Part shown: piece after piece, positions 44,202-53,465 of the stretch
Position numbering within the stretch: position 1 is the stretch's first letter
Layout: the number at the start of each line of letters is the position of its first letter
Assembly (NCBI GenBank): GCA_022823145.1
Contig: JAJDXS010000080.1
Coordinates: forward strand, 124,001-188,000
Origin: Gemmatimonadota bacterium
Lineage (GTDB): Bacteria; Gemmatimonadota; Gemmatimonadetes; Longimicrobiales; Gaopeijiaceae
Length of the DNA stretch: 64,000 nucleotides
Direction of reading: 5' to 3'
Notes under the pieces: generated by a model
The model's input: only the letters and a program-made list of their open reading frames with translations
Database searches by the model: none
Told to the model about the DNA's origin: nothing
Program-made: the position numbers and the translations under genes

Positions 44202-47131
44202 AAACCACGAAGGGCGGTCTGTGAAGTCCCGTCCAGCGATTCCGCCAGTACCTCCACCACGTGCCGCGCCCGCCGCCCCGTCCCATCCCGTATCTGGGCG
44301 CGGCAGCTGAAGCCGTTGGCGATGATCGGGTGGTCCGCCGGAGCGGCGCGCAACGCGGGAAACAGGCCGAGTTCGCCCATGGAGCGCGATGTGCGCAGGT
44401 GCTTTGCGGTGTAGCCGAAGGAGCCGGCCATCCCGCAGCAGGTCGAGTCGACGAGGGTGCCCTGGACGCCTGCGACGGCCGAAAGGGCTCGAGCGGTCGC
44501 GTCGGCGGTCCCGGCGGCTTTCTGGTGGCAGTGGCCATGGATGCTGGCGGTCGGGCGTGGGCGGGGTGCGGGCTTGCCGGGCTGGTCGGAATCCACGCGC
44601 CCGGCGAGGAATTCGTCGACAAGGACTGCGTGGTCAGCGACGACGCGGGCGTCTTCGCCGGGGCAGAGGTGCAGCGCCTCGTCACGGAATGTCAGCAGGC
44701 AGGACGGCTCGAGGCCCATGATGGGCAGGCCGCGGCGGGCGAGGGGGGCGAGGGCCGACAGGGTGCGCAGGATCTCGGCGCGGGCGTGGTCGAGCATGCC
44801 GGCGCTGATCCAGGTGCGGCCGCAGCAGAGTGGGCGGCCCCGGGCTTCGGGTGGGGTGGGGGACAGTGGCTCGTGGCCGAGTCTCCGCAAGACCCGGCTG
44901 GCCGCGCGTGCCACATCCGGATCGAAGTAGCGGCTGAAGGTGTCGACGAAGAGGACGGCTGCGCCGACCGGGGGCGACGCCTCGGCCGCCGTGCCGATCT
45001 CCGTGTCCCGGAACGGCCGGCGGTGCCATTCGGGCAGCTTTCTCGCCGCCGCGATGCCCAGGGTGCGCTCGCCGAGCCACGACAGCGTCCGGCTGCGATT
45101 GCGAAGGTTGAGGAGGCCGGGTAGCCGCGACGCCATGGGTGCCGCACGGGGCAGCGACGCGAAGAGCCGTTCCCGGAGGGGCATGCCACCGCGGCCATTC
45201 CTGAGGTGGAGGACTTCGGCCTTCAGCACGGCCATGTCCACCCCCGCCGGGCATTCGCGCTTGCAGGCCTTGCAGCCGACGCAGAGTTCGAGGACCTCGG
45301 CGACCTCGTCCCCCTCCAGACCCCTCGGACCGAGCTGGCCCGTCATGGCGAGGCGGAGGATGTTGGCGCGGCCGCGGGTCGTGTCGGACTCCTCGCGGGT
45401 CACGCGGTAGGAGGGGCACATGACGCCGTCGTGCAGCTTGCGGCAGGCGCCGTTGTTGTTGCAGGCCTCGACGTTGCGCGCGAAGTGGCCGCCGGTGCCA
45501 GAGGCCACCGTGGGCGGCGGGACGGTGCGGTACTCCGGGCTGTAGCGGAACAGGTTGCGGTCGTCCATGCGCGGCGCGTCGACGATCTTGCCCGGGTTCA
45601 GCAGCCCGCCGGGATCGAAGGCGTGCTTGATCTCGGCGAAGGCGCGGGCCAGGCGCCCGCCCAGGAGCGGCTCGATGAACTCGGAGCGGAGGATGCCGTC
45701 GCCGTGCTCGCCGGACCAGGAGCCGCCCAGCCGACGGGCCTCGCGGAGCACCTCCTCGGCGATGGCGCGGAATGCGTCGATGTCGGCGGGGTCCTTCATG
45801 CTCAACGCGGGGCGCACGTGGAGGAGGCCGACCGAGGCGTGCGCGTACCAGGTGCTGCTGGTGCCGTGGCGCGCGAACGAGTCCTCGACGAAGGCCCCGA
45901 ACTCGGCCAGCGCGGGGAGCGGGATCGCGCAGTCCTCGACAATCGAGACCGGCTTCCGGTCGCCCTTCATGGACATCACGATGTTGAGCGCGGCCTTGCG
46001 CACAGCCCAGATCGCGGCCTGGGCGGCCGGATCCTCGGCGCTGGCCACCGCCCGGCCCGGCCCGGTGCCGCGCACGACGTCCCCCAGCCGGGCGAGCCCG
46101 CCGGACAGCGGGGCCGCCTCGTCACCCGCGAACTCCACGAGGAGCACGCTGTGGGCGGCGGGCGGGATCAGCGCCTCGACGGTCGACCGGAACGCCGGGT
46201 TCTCGCGGGCCAGCGCGATCAGGCTGTGGTCCATGAGCTCGACGGCGTGCGGATCCAGTTCGACGATGTGCTGCACGGCGTCCAGGGCCTCCAGCAGCGA
46301 CGGAAACGAGCACACGCCGAGCACGCGCCGGGCCGGCCTGCGCGCCAGCTTCAGCTTCAGCGTGCGGAAAAACGCCAGCGTGCCCTCGGAACCCACGAGC
46401 GCTTCCGCCGCCGACGCGTCCGGACGCAGCAGGCGGTGCAGCATGTAGCCGGCCACGTGGCGGAGGACGTTGGGCACCCGCGCCTCCAACTCGTCGGCCT
46501 CGCGGGCGGCGATCCTGCGGAGGGTGTCGGCCAGTTCGCCCGCCGTCGCGTCCGCCGGAATATCGCGGTCTCCGAAGGTCGCGATCCGCCCGTCCGCCAG
46601 CGTGACTTCCATCTCGAGCACGTTGTCGGCCATGATCCCGTAGCGGATCGAGCGCGCGCCGCCGCTGTTGTTGCCCGCCATGCCGCCGATCGTGGCACGG
46701 CTGGCGGTGGCCACGTCCACCGGAAAGAACAGGCCGGTGGGGGCGAGTCTCCGGTTGAGGTGTTCGAGGACGAGGCCGGACTCGACCGTCGCGGTGCGCG
46801 CGTCGCGATCGACATCGAGCACCCGGTCGAGGTAGCGGGAGGTGTCGATGACCACGGCGCGGCCCACCGTCTGGCCGCATTGCGAAGTCCCCGCGCCGCG
46901 GGGCAGGACCGGCACGCCCTCTTCGCGCGCGATCGCCATCGTGGCGTCGACATCGTCGAGGGTGCGCGGGAGCACCACGCCCAGCGGGGCGATCTGGTAG
47001 ATGGAGGCGTCCGTGGCGTAGAGCCCGCGGGTCAGGGCGTCGAAGCGGACCGGGCCTTCCACCTCGTTGCGCAGGCGGGCCGCGAGTCTCGAATCGGCAA
47101 GCGGGCTCGCAGCAATCTGGCGAGTGCGCAC
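44198..47131 (-). CDS. FAD-binding and 4Fe-4S oxidoreductase, YdiJ-like (D-2-hydroxyacid / D-2-hydroxyglutarate dehydrogenase)
   Basis: 977-residue fusion. An FAD-binding PCMH domain (about 45-270) has VPVLPRGAGTSQCGQTVG and TIGGMAGNNSGGARSIRYG. The FAD-linked oxidase C-terminal domain (about 275-530) has GEHGDGILRSEF and FDPGGLLNPGKIV. An iron-sulfur part has CVGCKACKRECPAGVD near 630, with an upstream CNNNGACRK motif. C-terminal CCG-type domains have CCGRTW and STCCGMAGSFGY. This is the architecture of E. coli YdiJ, a D-2-hydroxyglutarate dehydrogenase; a D-lactate dehydrogenase role is the alternative. The GTG start at 47131 is the first in frame. A good promoter lies 120 bases upstream. 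Confidence 0.9.
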   Translation of the reverse strand: MRTRQIAASPLADSRLAARLRNEVEGPVRFDALTRGLYATDASIYQIAPLGVVLPRTLDDVDATMAIAREEGVPVLPRGAGTSQCGQTVGRAVVIDTSRYLDRVLDVDRDARTATVESGLVLEHLNRRLAPTGLFFPVDVATASRATIGGMAGNNSGGARSIRYGIMADNVLEMEVTLADGRIATFGDRDIPADATAGELADTLRRIAAREADELEARVPNVLRHVAGYMLHRLLRPDASAAEALVGSEGTLAFFRTLKLKLARRPARRVLGVCSFPSLLEALDAVQHIVELDPHAVELMDHSLIALARENPAFRSTVEALIPPAAHSVLLVEFAGDEAAPLSGGLARLGDVVRGTGPGRAVASAEDPAAQAAIWAVRKAALNIVMSMKGDRKPVSIVEDCAIPLPALAEFGAFVEDSFARHGTSSTWYAHASVGLLHVRPALSMKDPADIDAFRAIAEEVLREARRLGGSWSGEHGDGILRSEFIEPLLGGRLARAFAEIKHAFDPGGLLNPGKIVDAPRMDDRNLFRYSPEYRTVPPPTVASGTGGHFARNVEACNNNGACRKLHDGVMCPSYRVTREESDTTRGRANILRLAMTGQLGPRGLEGDEVAEVLELCVGCKACKRECPAGVDMAVLKAEVLHLRNGRGGMPLRERLFASLPRAAPMASRLPGLLNLRNRSRTLSWLGERTLGIAAARKLPEWHRRPFRDTEIGTAAEASPPVGAAVLFVDTFSRYFDPDVARAASRVLRRLGHEPLSPTPPEARGRPLCCGRTWISAGMLDHARAEILRTLSALAPLARRGLPIMGLEPSCLLTFRDEALHLCPGEDARVVADHAVLVDEFLAGRVDSDQPGKPAPRPRPTASIHGHCHQKAAGTADATARALSAVAGVQGTLVDSTCCGMAGSFGYTAKHLRTSRSMGELGLFPALRAAPADHPIIANGFSCRAQIRDGTGRRARHVVEVLAESLDGTSQTALRGF

Positions 47132-47250
47132 GTGGAGGTCCTTGGCTCGTCTGGTGGAAGCGTGTAGCGCGGAGAGAGCGGTGAATCTACGTCACCGGAG
47201 CGCACCGTCCACGATCGCGGTCGTGTTACGAAGCTGTCCAGAGGCCACAG

Positions 47251-47279
47251 AATGTAAACAACAGCTTACATATTGTCAA
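47251..47279 (-). promoter_or_regulatory. Promoter for the FAD/Fe-S dehydrogenase (TTGACA / TACATT)
   Basis: Read on the minus strand, a perfect -35 TTGACA (47274-47279) and TACATT (47251-47256) are 17 bases apart. They point at the dehydrogenase gene and imply a leader of about 110 bases. The same bases form the AT-rich repeat element at 47252-47293, whose palindromic ATGTAA...TTACAT arms cover the -10 and spacer, so a repressor could act here. Confidence 0.6.
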
Positions 47280-47293
47280 GTAAGAATTACATT
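47252..47293. repeat. AT-rich element, copy 2 (ATGTAAA-N9-ACATATTGTC)
   Basis: 42-bp block matching the one at 59781-59822 at 29 of 42 positions without gaps, and sharing ATGTAAA-N9-ACATATTGTC exactly with the repeat at 33914-33939. Its left half is an inverted repeat, ATGTAA-N8-TTACAT. It lies between the dehydrogenase start and the SusD-like gene's 3' end. Confidence 0.65.
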
Positions 47294-47311
47294 GCGATCA
47301 CCCGGCACCCC

Positions 47312-47348
47312 GCCGGAGCCCCACTCATCTCCCGAACGAGGCTCCGGC
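47312..47348 (-). terminator. Hairpin downstream of the SusD-like gene
   Basis: GCCGGAGCC (47312-47320) and GGCTCCGGC (47340-47348) form a perfect 9-bp stem around a 19-base loop, 25 bases after the SusD-like stop. It is a plausible transcript end for the susC/susD pair, though without a clear U-run. Confidence 0.45.
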
Positions 47349-47372
47349 CAGGACCCGGGGGCTGCCAGCCGG

Positions 47373-48662
47373 CTACGGAATGTTCGGGTTGTTGTTCTTC
47401 TCGAGCAGCGGCAGCGGCAGACAGGTCGTGCTGCCGTAGAAGCCGCCCTTTGGCCCGGATCCCTCCTGGAACACAACGCCGGTGGCGGGGGTGAAGGGCA
47501 GGGTCAGCCGGATCTTGGTGTAGAAGTGCTGACCTTCCAGGAACAGTTCACGGCTACGCTCCTCGATCAGCTGTTCCCGGATCTCGGTATCGCTTCCTCC
47601 GGGGAATGCCGGCAACCCGGCCGCGGCGTGCAGCTCGTTGATGATGTCCACCGCCGTCTGACCACCCGCCGCCTCGGCCATGATGAGCTGGGCCTCGGCG
47701 TAACGGGCGATCGGCATGGGGCTGTCCTGCGCGGGGTACTTCTGCTGGGTCCACAGCGGCGTCAGGTCATCCGAGGCGGCCGTGCGGCCCTGGTCCACGA
47801 CCGGCACCCGCGGATCGGGGGTCCCCATGTATTCCAGGTCCCAGTACAGGCTCTCTATGCTCATCCTCTCGTCGCGGTTGTTCAGCGTCCAGATGCGGTT
47901 GGAGGAGCGGAACGACGCCGAGCTGAAGCGCGCGTTGTGGACGAAGCCCGCCGGCACCTGCGCTGCATCCGAGGCGGCGCCCGAGACGTTGCCCTGGTTG
48001 AGTCGGGCGCGGGCGCGCCCCACTATCGCCATGTTGGTGATCTCGGCGGGTCCGCCGCCGCTCGCAGCCATGCTGAACTTATCCTCCGCCAGGCCGAACA
48101 TCTGCTGGGAAGTGAGTTCGGGTCCGCCGTCCACCGCGGCCGAGCACATGGCCTCGCCCAGAAGCAGGTGGGCATACCCGGAATAGGCTGCCGAGGTGGC
48201 CGTGAGTTCCGCGTCCCCGACCTCCTGTGACACGTTGAGCGCGTTGTCCGCCGCCCAGCGCGCGGTCGAAAGCGTCGTGTACACACCCGGATCCGCGTCA
48301 GCACAGGTGAAACTGGCGTAAATGCCGCCCGACTCCTCGAAACTGCGGCGGTCGTACGGCCACATGCGTGCCGCGAGCTGCCCGTCGACCAGCTCGTTGC
48401 CCATCAGGCCGCCCGCCGCAACCCATTCGCTGAAGGCGCATTCGAAGTCGGCAACTGCGCTGGCAACCAGCAGCGGAGCGTTGTCGGGGTTTGCCAGGTC
48501 GTCGGCCCGGACGCGGCTGGGAGCGTCGATCTCCAGAAGCGAGTCACACCCGGCCAGCGGCATCGCTGCCACGAGCACGGCGGCGAAGCCCCAACGCCGC
48601 AAGGGTCTGTGGTGCTCGGATCTGCCGCTGTCCTGGACCGGTCGATTGATTCCATATGTCAT
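47373..48662 (-). CDS. SusD/RagB-like outer-membrane lipoprotein
   Basis: Surface lipoprotein that captures nutrients for its TonB-dependent partner. The lipobox is AMPLAGC, giving a lipidated cysteine near residue 39. The helical TPR-like body includes the N-terminal DLANPDNAPLLVASAVADFE region, and the C-terminal part has RYAEAQLIMAEA and LIEERSRELFLEGQHFY, characteristic of RagB/SusD. The ATG at 48662 has GGAGG nine bases upstream; an ATG three codons earlier sits directly on the GGAGG. It follows susC by 19 bases. No glycoside hydrolase gene is adjacent, so the substrate is unknown. Confidence 0.85.
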   Translation of the reverse strand: MTYGINRPVQDSGRSEHHRPLRRWGFAAVLVAAMPLAGCDSLLEIDAPSRVRADDLANPDNAPLLVASAVADFECAFSEWVAAGGLMGNELVDGQLAARMWPYDRRSFEESGGIYASFTCADADPGVYTTLSTARWAADNALNVSQEVGDAELTATSAAYSGYAHLLLGEAMCSAAVDGGPELTSQQMFGLAEDKFSMAASGGGPAEITNMAIVGRARARLNQGNVSGAASDAAQVPAGFVHNARFSSASFRSSNRIWTLNNRDERMSIESLYWDLEYMGTPDPRVPVVDQGRTAASDDLTPLWTQQKYPAQDSPMPIARYAEAQLIMAEAAGGQTAVDIINELHAAAGLPAFPGGSDTEIREQLIEERSRELFLEGQHFYTKIRLTLPFTPATGVVFQEGSGPKGGFYGSTTCLPLPLLEKNNNPNIP

Positions 48663-48681
48663 TGTTCTCATCCTCCCGGTC

Positions 48682-51600
48682 TCAGAACGACAGGTTCAGT
48701 GTCGCGGTGAACTGATTGAGCTGGGGCGTGTTGTCCTGCTCCAGGAGCGTGTACCCGAACTCGACGAAGGACGCCTCGGGGTCGAGCCCCGTGTAGTTGG
48801 TCCATGTCATGAGGTTGCGTCCGGTCAGCGTCAGGGTCGCCCGCGACGCGCCCAGGGGACCGAGCAGCTGGTCCGGCAGGTTCACGCTGGCTGAGACCTC
48901 GCGCAGCTTCGCGAAGCTCCCGTCGGTGAAGATGAAGGACCGCAGCGGACTGCCCGACTGGATCTCGGCGATGAGCGCCGGATCGTACTGTTCGGGGAAG
49001 AAGTTCTCGTGACACTGGTTGAAGACCTGGCAGCGCGCGCGAAGGTTGTTGTCGAACTTCGTGTAGCCGGTCTTCCAGTCCACCAGGGCGTAGAGCCGGA
49101 TCTGGTTGAACAGCGTGAGCGTGGCTCCCAGTGAGCCCTCCATGTCGGGCGTCACGTGGCCCAGGTACAGGCGTGGCGCGATGGCGCAGGGCACGGGTGT
49201 TCCGCCGAGCTCCAGCGGCGTGCCGTCGGGCAGCGTCTTGCCGTTGGGATCGCCGCCGTCACACATCGGGTCGACCGCCCGGGCCGTTGGTCCCGTGCCC
49301 ACGAGCGTTGCACTGACCACCTTGCGGCGGAACCAGGACGCCACGGGGAATCCCGGCACCCGGCGCTGGCTGCCGGCCGCGATGAACCCGGTTCCCTGGT
49401 CGATTCCGCCGAGATCGACGATCTCGTTGTTGTTCGTCGCAACGTTGAGATTCAAATTCACGCTGATCGCGTCGGACTGGTACGCGGCGGCGTTCAGCTG
49501 CACCTCGAATCCCTGGTTCCTGATCTCACCCGCGTTCACGAACTGGCTGCCCGGGAAGCCCAGCGACGGCGGCAGATTGCGCGACAGGATCGCGTCTCTG
49601 GTGCGGGTGTTGTAGTAGGTGAAGTCGATCCCGAGCCGGCTGTCGAAGAGTCCCGCCTCGAAGCCGACTTCCACCTCCGACCCCTTCTCCGGCTCGAGTG
49701 CGTCGTTGCCGATGAACTGCGGGGTCACTGCCGCGATCCCGCCCCCGCCCGTAACCGGCGCGAAGGTGCGCAGCGCGGCATAGTCGGCGGGCTGCTGACC
49801 CGACATTCCGAATGCGGACCGGAGCTTGAATTCGCTTACACCGGGAAGGCTGAAGAAGTCCTCGTCGCTCAGCACCCAGGAGATGCTCGCCTTGGGGTAG
49901 ACGACGAAGTCGTAGTCCTTGCCGAAGGCGCTGTTGTCGTCGCCCCGGACGGCGCCGGTCAGGAAGAGCCGGTCCCCGATCTCGATGCGCTCCTGCACAA
50001 AAAGGCCGACGGTGCTGTTCTCGACGAAGTCCTCGCCGCCGAAAGTCTGGGCGAGGGCGTCGACCACCGTGAGGCCGGGGGCCGGGAAGTTGTTCCCTTC
50101 GGTCACCAGGAACTCGGTGAACCTGCGGTAGTACTGTCCGCCCGCGGTGGTAGCGGAACGAATCGAGCTCGTGAGGTCGAAAGAGGCCGTGGCGCTGTAG
50201 TCGAAGGTCGTGTTCTCGACATCCCGCGACTGGACGAACTTGCCGCCCCGCGCAGTGTTGGCCCCGAAGAATACGGCGATTTCCGGCGCCATCCGCTCCC
50301 ATAGCTGGATGTTGTCCTCGAACACCCGGTCCTGGCCCACGTTCAGGCGGTGGCTGAGCCAGGAAGTCGGCCTGTGGTTTGCGGACAGGCTCAGGGTGAA
50401 GCGCTCGGTGTCCTGCCAGAAGTCGAACGCCTCGGAAATCACCTCGGGCGGATAGCTGATGAAGCCGCGGAAGCGGTTGTCGCGGTTGGCTGGGAGGGCG
50501 AACATCGTCGCCCACATGCGGCCACCACATCCCGCTTCGCAGGCGAGGTTCGTCCTGCCCTGGTTGTAGCCGATCGACGCTGTCAGGTCGTACCGCGGGT
50601 CGGTCGACAGCGTGAGATTGCTGCGGGTGCTGAGCCGCCACAGGTGATTGGTCGGCTCGATGCCCTCGTTCATCTCCAGGTCGGCGCCCAGGTAATACCG
50701 GACGTCGTCGGTTCCCCCACGCACGTTGAAGCCGTAGCTCTGCAGGTGTCCGGTATTGAAGATCGTGTTGCCGAGCGCCCGCTCGCTCTCGAAGAGATTG
50801 TGCTGAAAGGGCTCGCCGGTTACCGGGTCGAACCCCCAGTTGGGCTCGATCCGCGTTTCCGCATTGTGGAACCAGTTGGCGCCCTGGCGGATGGTCACTC
50901 CCCACTCGGGCGCCCCCGATCGTCCCTTCTTGGTGAGGATCTGGATCACGCCGTTGGACGCCTCGGTGCCGTACAGCGTGGCGGCCGCCGGTCCCTTGAT
51001 GATCTCGATGCTCTCGATGTCCTCGGGGTTGATGTCGTTGAGGCGGTTCACCACGCCGGAGCCGAATCCCTGGATCGAGATCCCCGTGCCGACGCCGTTG
51101 TCGAGCCGCACGCCGTCAACGTAGATCAGCGGCTGGGTGTTCAGGGAAAAGCTGGACGCACCGCGGATGCGGATCGTGGGGCCGCTCCCCACCATTCCGG
51201 TTCCCGGGGTTACCACGACGCCCGGGGCGCGGCCGTTGATCAGCTGGCTGACGTCGGGCGTCGGCGCGAGCGAGACCTGGTCGGCCGCGTTGATGGTCGC
51301 GATGGCGGTGCCCACGGCACGCCTCTCCACGGCGCCGGCGGTACCCGTAACCACGAGCGCGTCCAGGTTGATGGCGGCGGTGACGAGTTCGAATCGCACC
51401 GCATCGGCCGGTGCAGTAACGGTTTGCGTCACCGTGCGGAATCCGATGATCACCACGCGCAGGGTGACTTCACCGGGCTGGACTGCCAGACGGAACGCGC
51501 CCTGGGAGTTGGTCAGCGCCCCCGAACCCGTGCCTTCGACGTGGACCTGCGCATTTGCGACCGGAGCTCCCTGTTCGTCCACGACGGTCCCGGTGATGAT

Positions 51601-51708
51601 GGCCTGTTGTGCGGCGATGGGCGCACCTCCAAGTGCGCCCGCGAAGAGCCAGAGTACGGCGATCACGCCCAACCGAATCGTGGGGCCCGGATTCAAGGCT
51701 CGCTTCAT
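48682..51708 (-). CDS. SusC/RagA-family TonB-dependent outer-membrane receptor
   Basis: 1008-residue outer-membrane transporter. A signal peptide (about 1-34) is followed by a carboxypeptidase-regulatory-like beta domain (about 36-115: ITGTVVDEQGAPVANAQVHVEGTG). The plug domain (about 130-245) has the family hallmark IRGASSFSLNTQPLIYVDG and IESIEIIKGPAAATLYGTEASNGVI. The long beta-barrel ends in the aromatic C-terminus NLSF. The ATG at 51708 has AAGGAGG eight bases upstream, an excellent site, so the longer frame to 51837 is not used. The downstream SusD-like gene completes the pair. Confidence 0.93.
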   Translation of the reverse strand: MKRALNPGPTIRLGVIAVLWLFAGALGGAPIAAQQAIITGTVVDEQGAPVANAQVHVEGTGSGALTNSQGAFRLAVQPGEVTLRVVIIGFRTVTQTVTAPADAVRFELVTAAINLDALVVTGTAGAVERRAVGTAIATINAADQVSLAPTPDVSQLINGRAPGVVVTPGTGMVGSGPTIRIRGASSFSLNTQPLIYVDGVRLDNGVGTGISIQGFGSGVVNRLNDINPEDIESIEIIKGPAAATLYGTEASNGVIQILTKKGRSGAPEWGVTIRQGANWFHNAETRIEPNWGFDPVTGEPFQHNLFESERALGNTIFNTGHLQSYGFNVRGGTDDVRYYLGADLEMNEGIEPTNHLWRLSTRSNLTLSTDPRYDLTASIGYNQGRTNLACEAGCGGRMWATMFALPANRDNRFRGFISYPPEVISEAFDFWQDTERFTLSLSANHRPTSWLSHRLNVGQDRVFEDNIQLWERMAPEIAVFFGANTARGGKFVQSRDVENTTFDYSATASFDLTSSIRSATTAGGQYYRRFTEFLVTEGNNFPAPGLTVVDALAQTFGGEDFVENSTVGLFVQERIEIGDRLFLTGAVRGDDNSAFGKDYDFVVYPKASISWVLSDEDFFSLPGVSEFKLRSAFGMSGQQPADYAALRTFAPVTGGGGIAAVTPQFIGNDALEPEKGSEVEVGFEAGLFDSRLGIDFTYYNTRTRDAILSRNLPPSLGFPGSQFVNAGEIRNQGFEVQLNAAAYQSDAISVNLNLNVATNNNEIVDLGGIDQGTGFIAAGSQRRVPGFPVASWFRRKVVSATLVGTGPTARAVDPMCDGGDPNGKTLPDGTPLELGGTPVPCAIAPRLYLGHVTPDMEGSLGATLTLFNQIRLYALVDWKTGYTKFDNNLRARCQVFNQCHENFFPEQYDPALIAEIQSGSPLRSFIFTDGSFAKLREVSASVNLPDQLLGPLGASRATLTLTGRNLMTWTNYTGLDPEASFVEFGYTLLEQDNTPQLNQFTATLNLSF

Positions 51709-51745
51709 CTCGATATCCTCCTTCCAAGGGGTTGTTTCTGGCTGA

Positions 51746-51774
51746 ATAGTAGATGGCGACAGTGATGACGGCAA
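51746..51774 (-). promoter_or_regulatory. Predicted susC promoter (TTGCCG / TACTAT)
   Basis: On the minus strand, TTGCCG (51769-51774) and TACTAT (51746-51751) are exactly 17 bases apart, about 37 bases before the susC ATG. The spacing is ideal and the hexamers are moderately good. Confidence 0.5.
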
Positions 51775-51908
51775 TAATAGATGCAATTGTGTATACATAC
51801 GAATCAACCATGCGGTTTCAGGTCGGATGGCAGACATTCCGTGGTCAGGCGACTATCTTGTTTGAGCCCTTGGCGAACCCGGAAAGCACTACGATTTCAG
51901 GAGGCGAG

Positions 51909-52979
51909 ATGCAGGAACGGCCGTCCACGGATCAGGATCGGCGGGGACACTCTGCAAGGCGTAGAGGGATCGGGTCTGGACGACTTCCTCGGGCAGCCTG
52001 CCTACCCGCACTCGCACTCCTGGCCGCCGGCTGCGCGCAGTCGGGGTCGGACGGCCAGGACGAGGGGCTGCTCGAACTCTCCTTTGGGCATGTCGGGGCG
52101 CCGGGATCGCTCTTCGCACTCTCCGCCGAGGAGTTCGCCAGAAGGGTCAACGAACGCCTCGATGGAGTCGCCGAGGTGGTGGTCTACGGGTCCAGCCAGC
52201 TGGGGGGCGACGACATCCTCCTGCAGAAGCTCAGGCTCGGCACCGTGGACATGGCGTTGCCGTCGTCGATCATGTCCTCGCGAATCCCCGAGTTCGGCCT
52301 CTTCGAGATGCCCTACCTGGTGCGCGACCGAGAGCACATGACCCGGATCGAATCCGAGGTCGTTTGGCCCGAGCTCGCCCCCCTCGCCGAGTCCCAGGGC
52401 TATCATTTCCTTGCCGTCTGGGAGAACGGTTTCCGGCACGTCACCAACAACCTGCGGCCGATCCGTTCCCCCGACGACCTGGCCGGGATCAAGCTGAGGA
52501 CGCCCCGCGGCACCTGGCGCGTCCGGCTCTTCCAGCACTTCGGCGCGAATCCCGTGCCGATGGCGTTCTCCGAGGTTCTCCTCGCCCTGCGCACCGGCGT
52601 CGTGGACGGACAGGAGAATCCGCTCGCCCAGATCCACGCCGCGAAGCTCAACGAGGTGCAGCAGTACCTGTCGCTCACCGAGCACGTCTACACGCCCGCG
52701 TACGTCACGGTCTCCTCCCGGCACTGGCCCGCCATGCCCGAAGAGGTGCGGACCGTCGTCGAGGAGGAGGCGCGCGCGGCCCAGGCGTTCGTGTACGCGA
52801 CCGCGCAACGGCTGGACCGCGAGCTGCTTGTGGAGCTGGCCGCCACCGACATATCGGTCAACTGGGCGGACAAGGTGGCCTTCGAGAGGGCCAGCGAGCA
52901 GGTGTATGAAGAGTTCAGCGCGAGTGTGGAAGGTGGCCGTGAACTGATCGACCGGGTCCTGCGGTTGGCGCAACAATAG
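51909..52979 (+). CDS. dctP: TRAP transporter substrate-binding protein (DctP family)
   Basis: Periplasmic receptor of a tripartite Na+-driven transporter for organic acids. A lipobox-like LALLAAGC near residue 36 suggests a lipid-anchored form. The family pattern is intact: LSFGHVGAPGSLFALSAEEFARRV, MALPSSIMSSRIPEFGLFEMPYLV, NNLRPIRSPDDLAGIKLRTP with the ligand-carboxylate Arg, and VDGQENPLAQI. It is 356 aa. ATG 51909 has AGGAGG five bases upstream. It leads the dctPQM operon and diverges from susC. Confidence 0.92.
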   Translation: MQERPSTDQDRRGHSARRRGIGSGRLPRAACLPALALLAAGCAQSGSDGQDEGLLELSFGHVGAPGSLFALSAEEFARRVNERLDGVAEVVVYGSSQLGGDDILLQKLRLGTVDMALPSSIMSSRIPEFGLFEMPYLVRDREHMTRIESEVVWPELAPLAESQGYHFLAVWENGFRHVTNNLRPIRSPDDLAGIKLRTPRGTWRVRLFQHFGANPVPMAFSEVLLALRTGVVDGQENPLAQIHAAKLNEVQQYLSLTEHVYTPAYVTVSSRHWPAMPEEVRTVVEEEARAAQAFVYATAQRLDRELLVELAATDISVNWADKVAFERASEQVYEEFSASVEGGRELIDRVLRLAQQ

Positions 52980-52982
52980 GTC

Positions 52983-53465
52983 GTGGCGAAGATCCGCGTC
53001 CTCTTCGAGAAGGTCCTCGCAGCCGTAGTCGTGACGATCGTCGCCGCGCTCGCAGCGGTGGTCGTCGTGGGCGTCGTGTTCAGGAAGGCGGGGGCGGCCC
53101 TTGTCTGGTATGACGAGGTCGCCGCGATCCTCCTGGCCTGGCTGACCTACTACGGGGCTGCGCTCGTGGCCCTGCGGCGGGGACATATCGGCGTTCCCGT
53201 TCTGGTGGAGCGGCTGCAGGGTGGCGCCCGCACCGTCGCGGTCGTGATCGGCGAGGCCGCGGTGATCGGTTTCTTCGTCGTGCTCGCGTGGGCGGGCCTC
53301 CAGGTCCAGGCCGCCCTGGGCGGTGTCCCGCTCGTCAGCCTGCCTGGCGTGCCCAGCGCACTGGCCCAGTCGGTGATCCCGATCGGGGCGGTCCTTTTCG
53401 TGATCGCCCAATTGCTGAGCATGCCCGACGCGCTGCGGGGAGAGGCGGGGAGCGGCGACCATTGA
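52983..53465 (+). CDS. dctQ: TRAP transporter small permease (DctQ family)
   Basis: 160-residue membrane protein with four helices, the small TRAP permease. VWYDEVAAILLAWLTYYGAALVALRRGHIGV is the DctQ signature region (residues ~41-71). The GTG start lies 3 bases after dctP. The stop overlaps the TTG start of dctM by 4 nt. Confidence 0.88.
   Translation: MAKIRVLFEKVLAAVVVTIVAALAAVVVVGVVFRKAGAALVWYDEVAAILLAWLTYYGAALVALRRGHIGVPVLVERLQGGARTVAVVIGEAAVIGFFVVLAWAGLQVQAALGGVPLVSLPGVPSALAQSVIPIGAVLFVIAQLLSMPDALRGEAGSGDH

Noticed and set aside
45206-47167. A 653-codon plus-strand open frame opposite the YdiJ-like dehydrogenase
   Set aside because: Its translation is Arg/Ala/Gly-rich without motifs, while the minus strand carries complete FAD and Fe-S domains. 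It is a by-product of high GC at third codon positions.
51709-51837. Longer SusC start
   Set aside because: The extra 43 residues precede a proper signal peptide, and AAGGAGG sits directly before the ATG at 51708.
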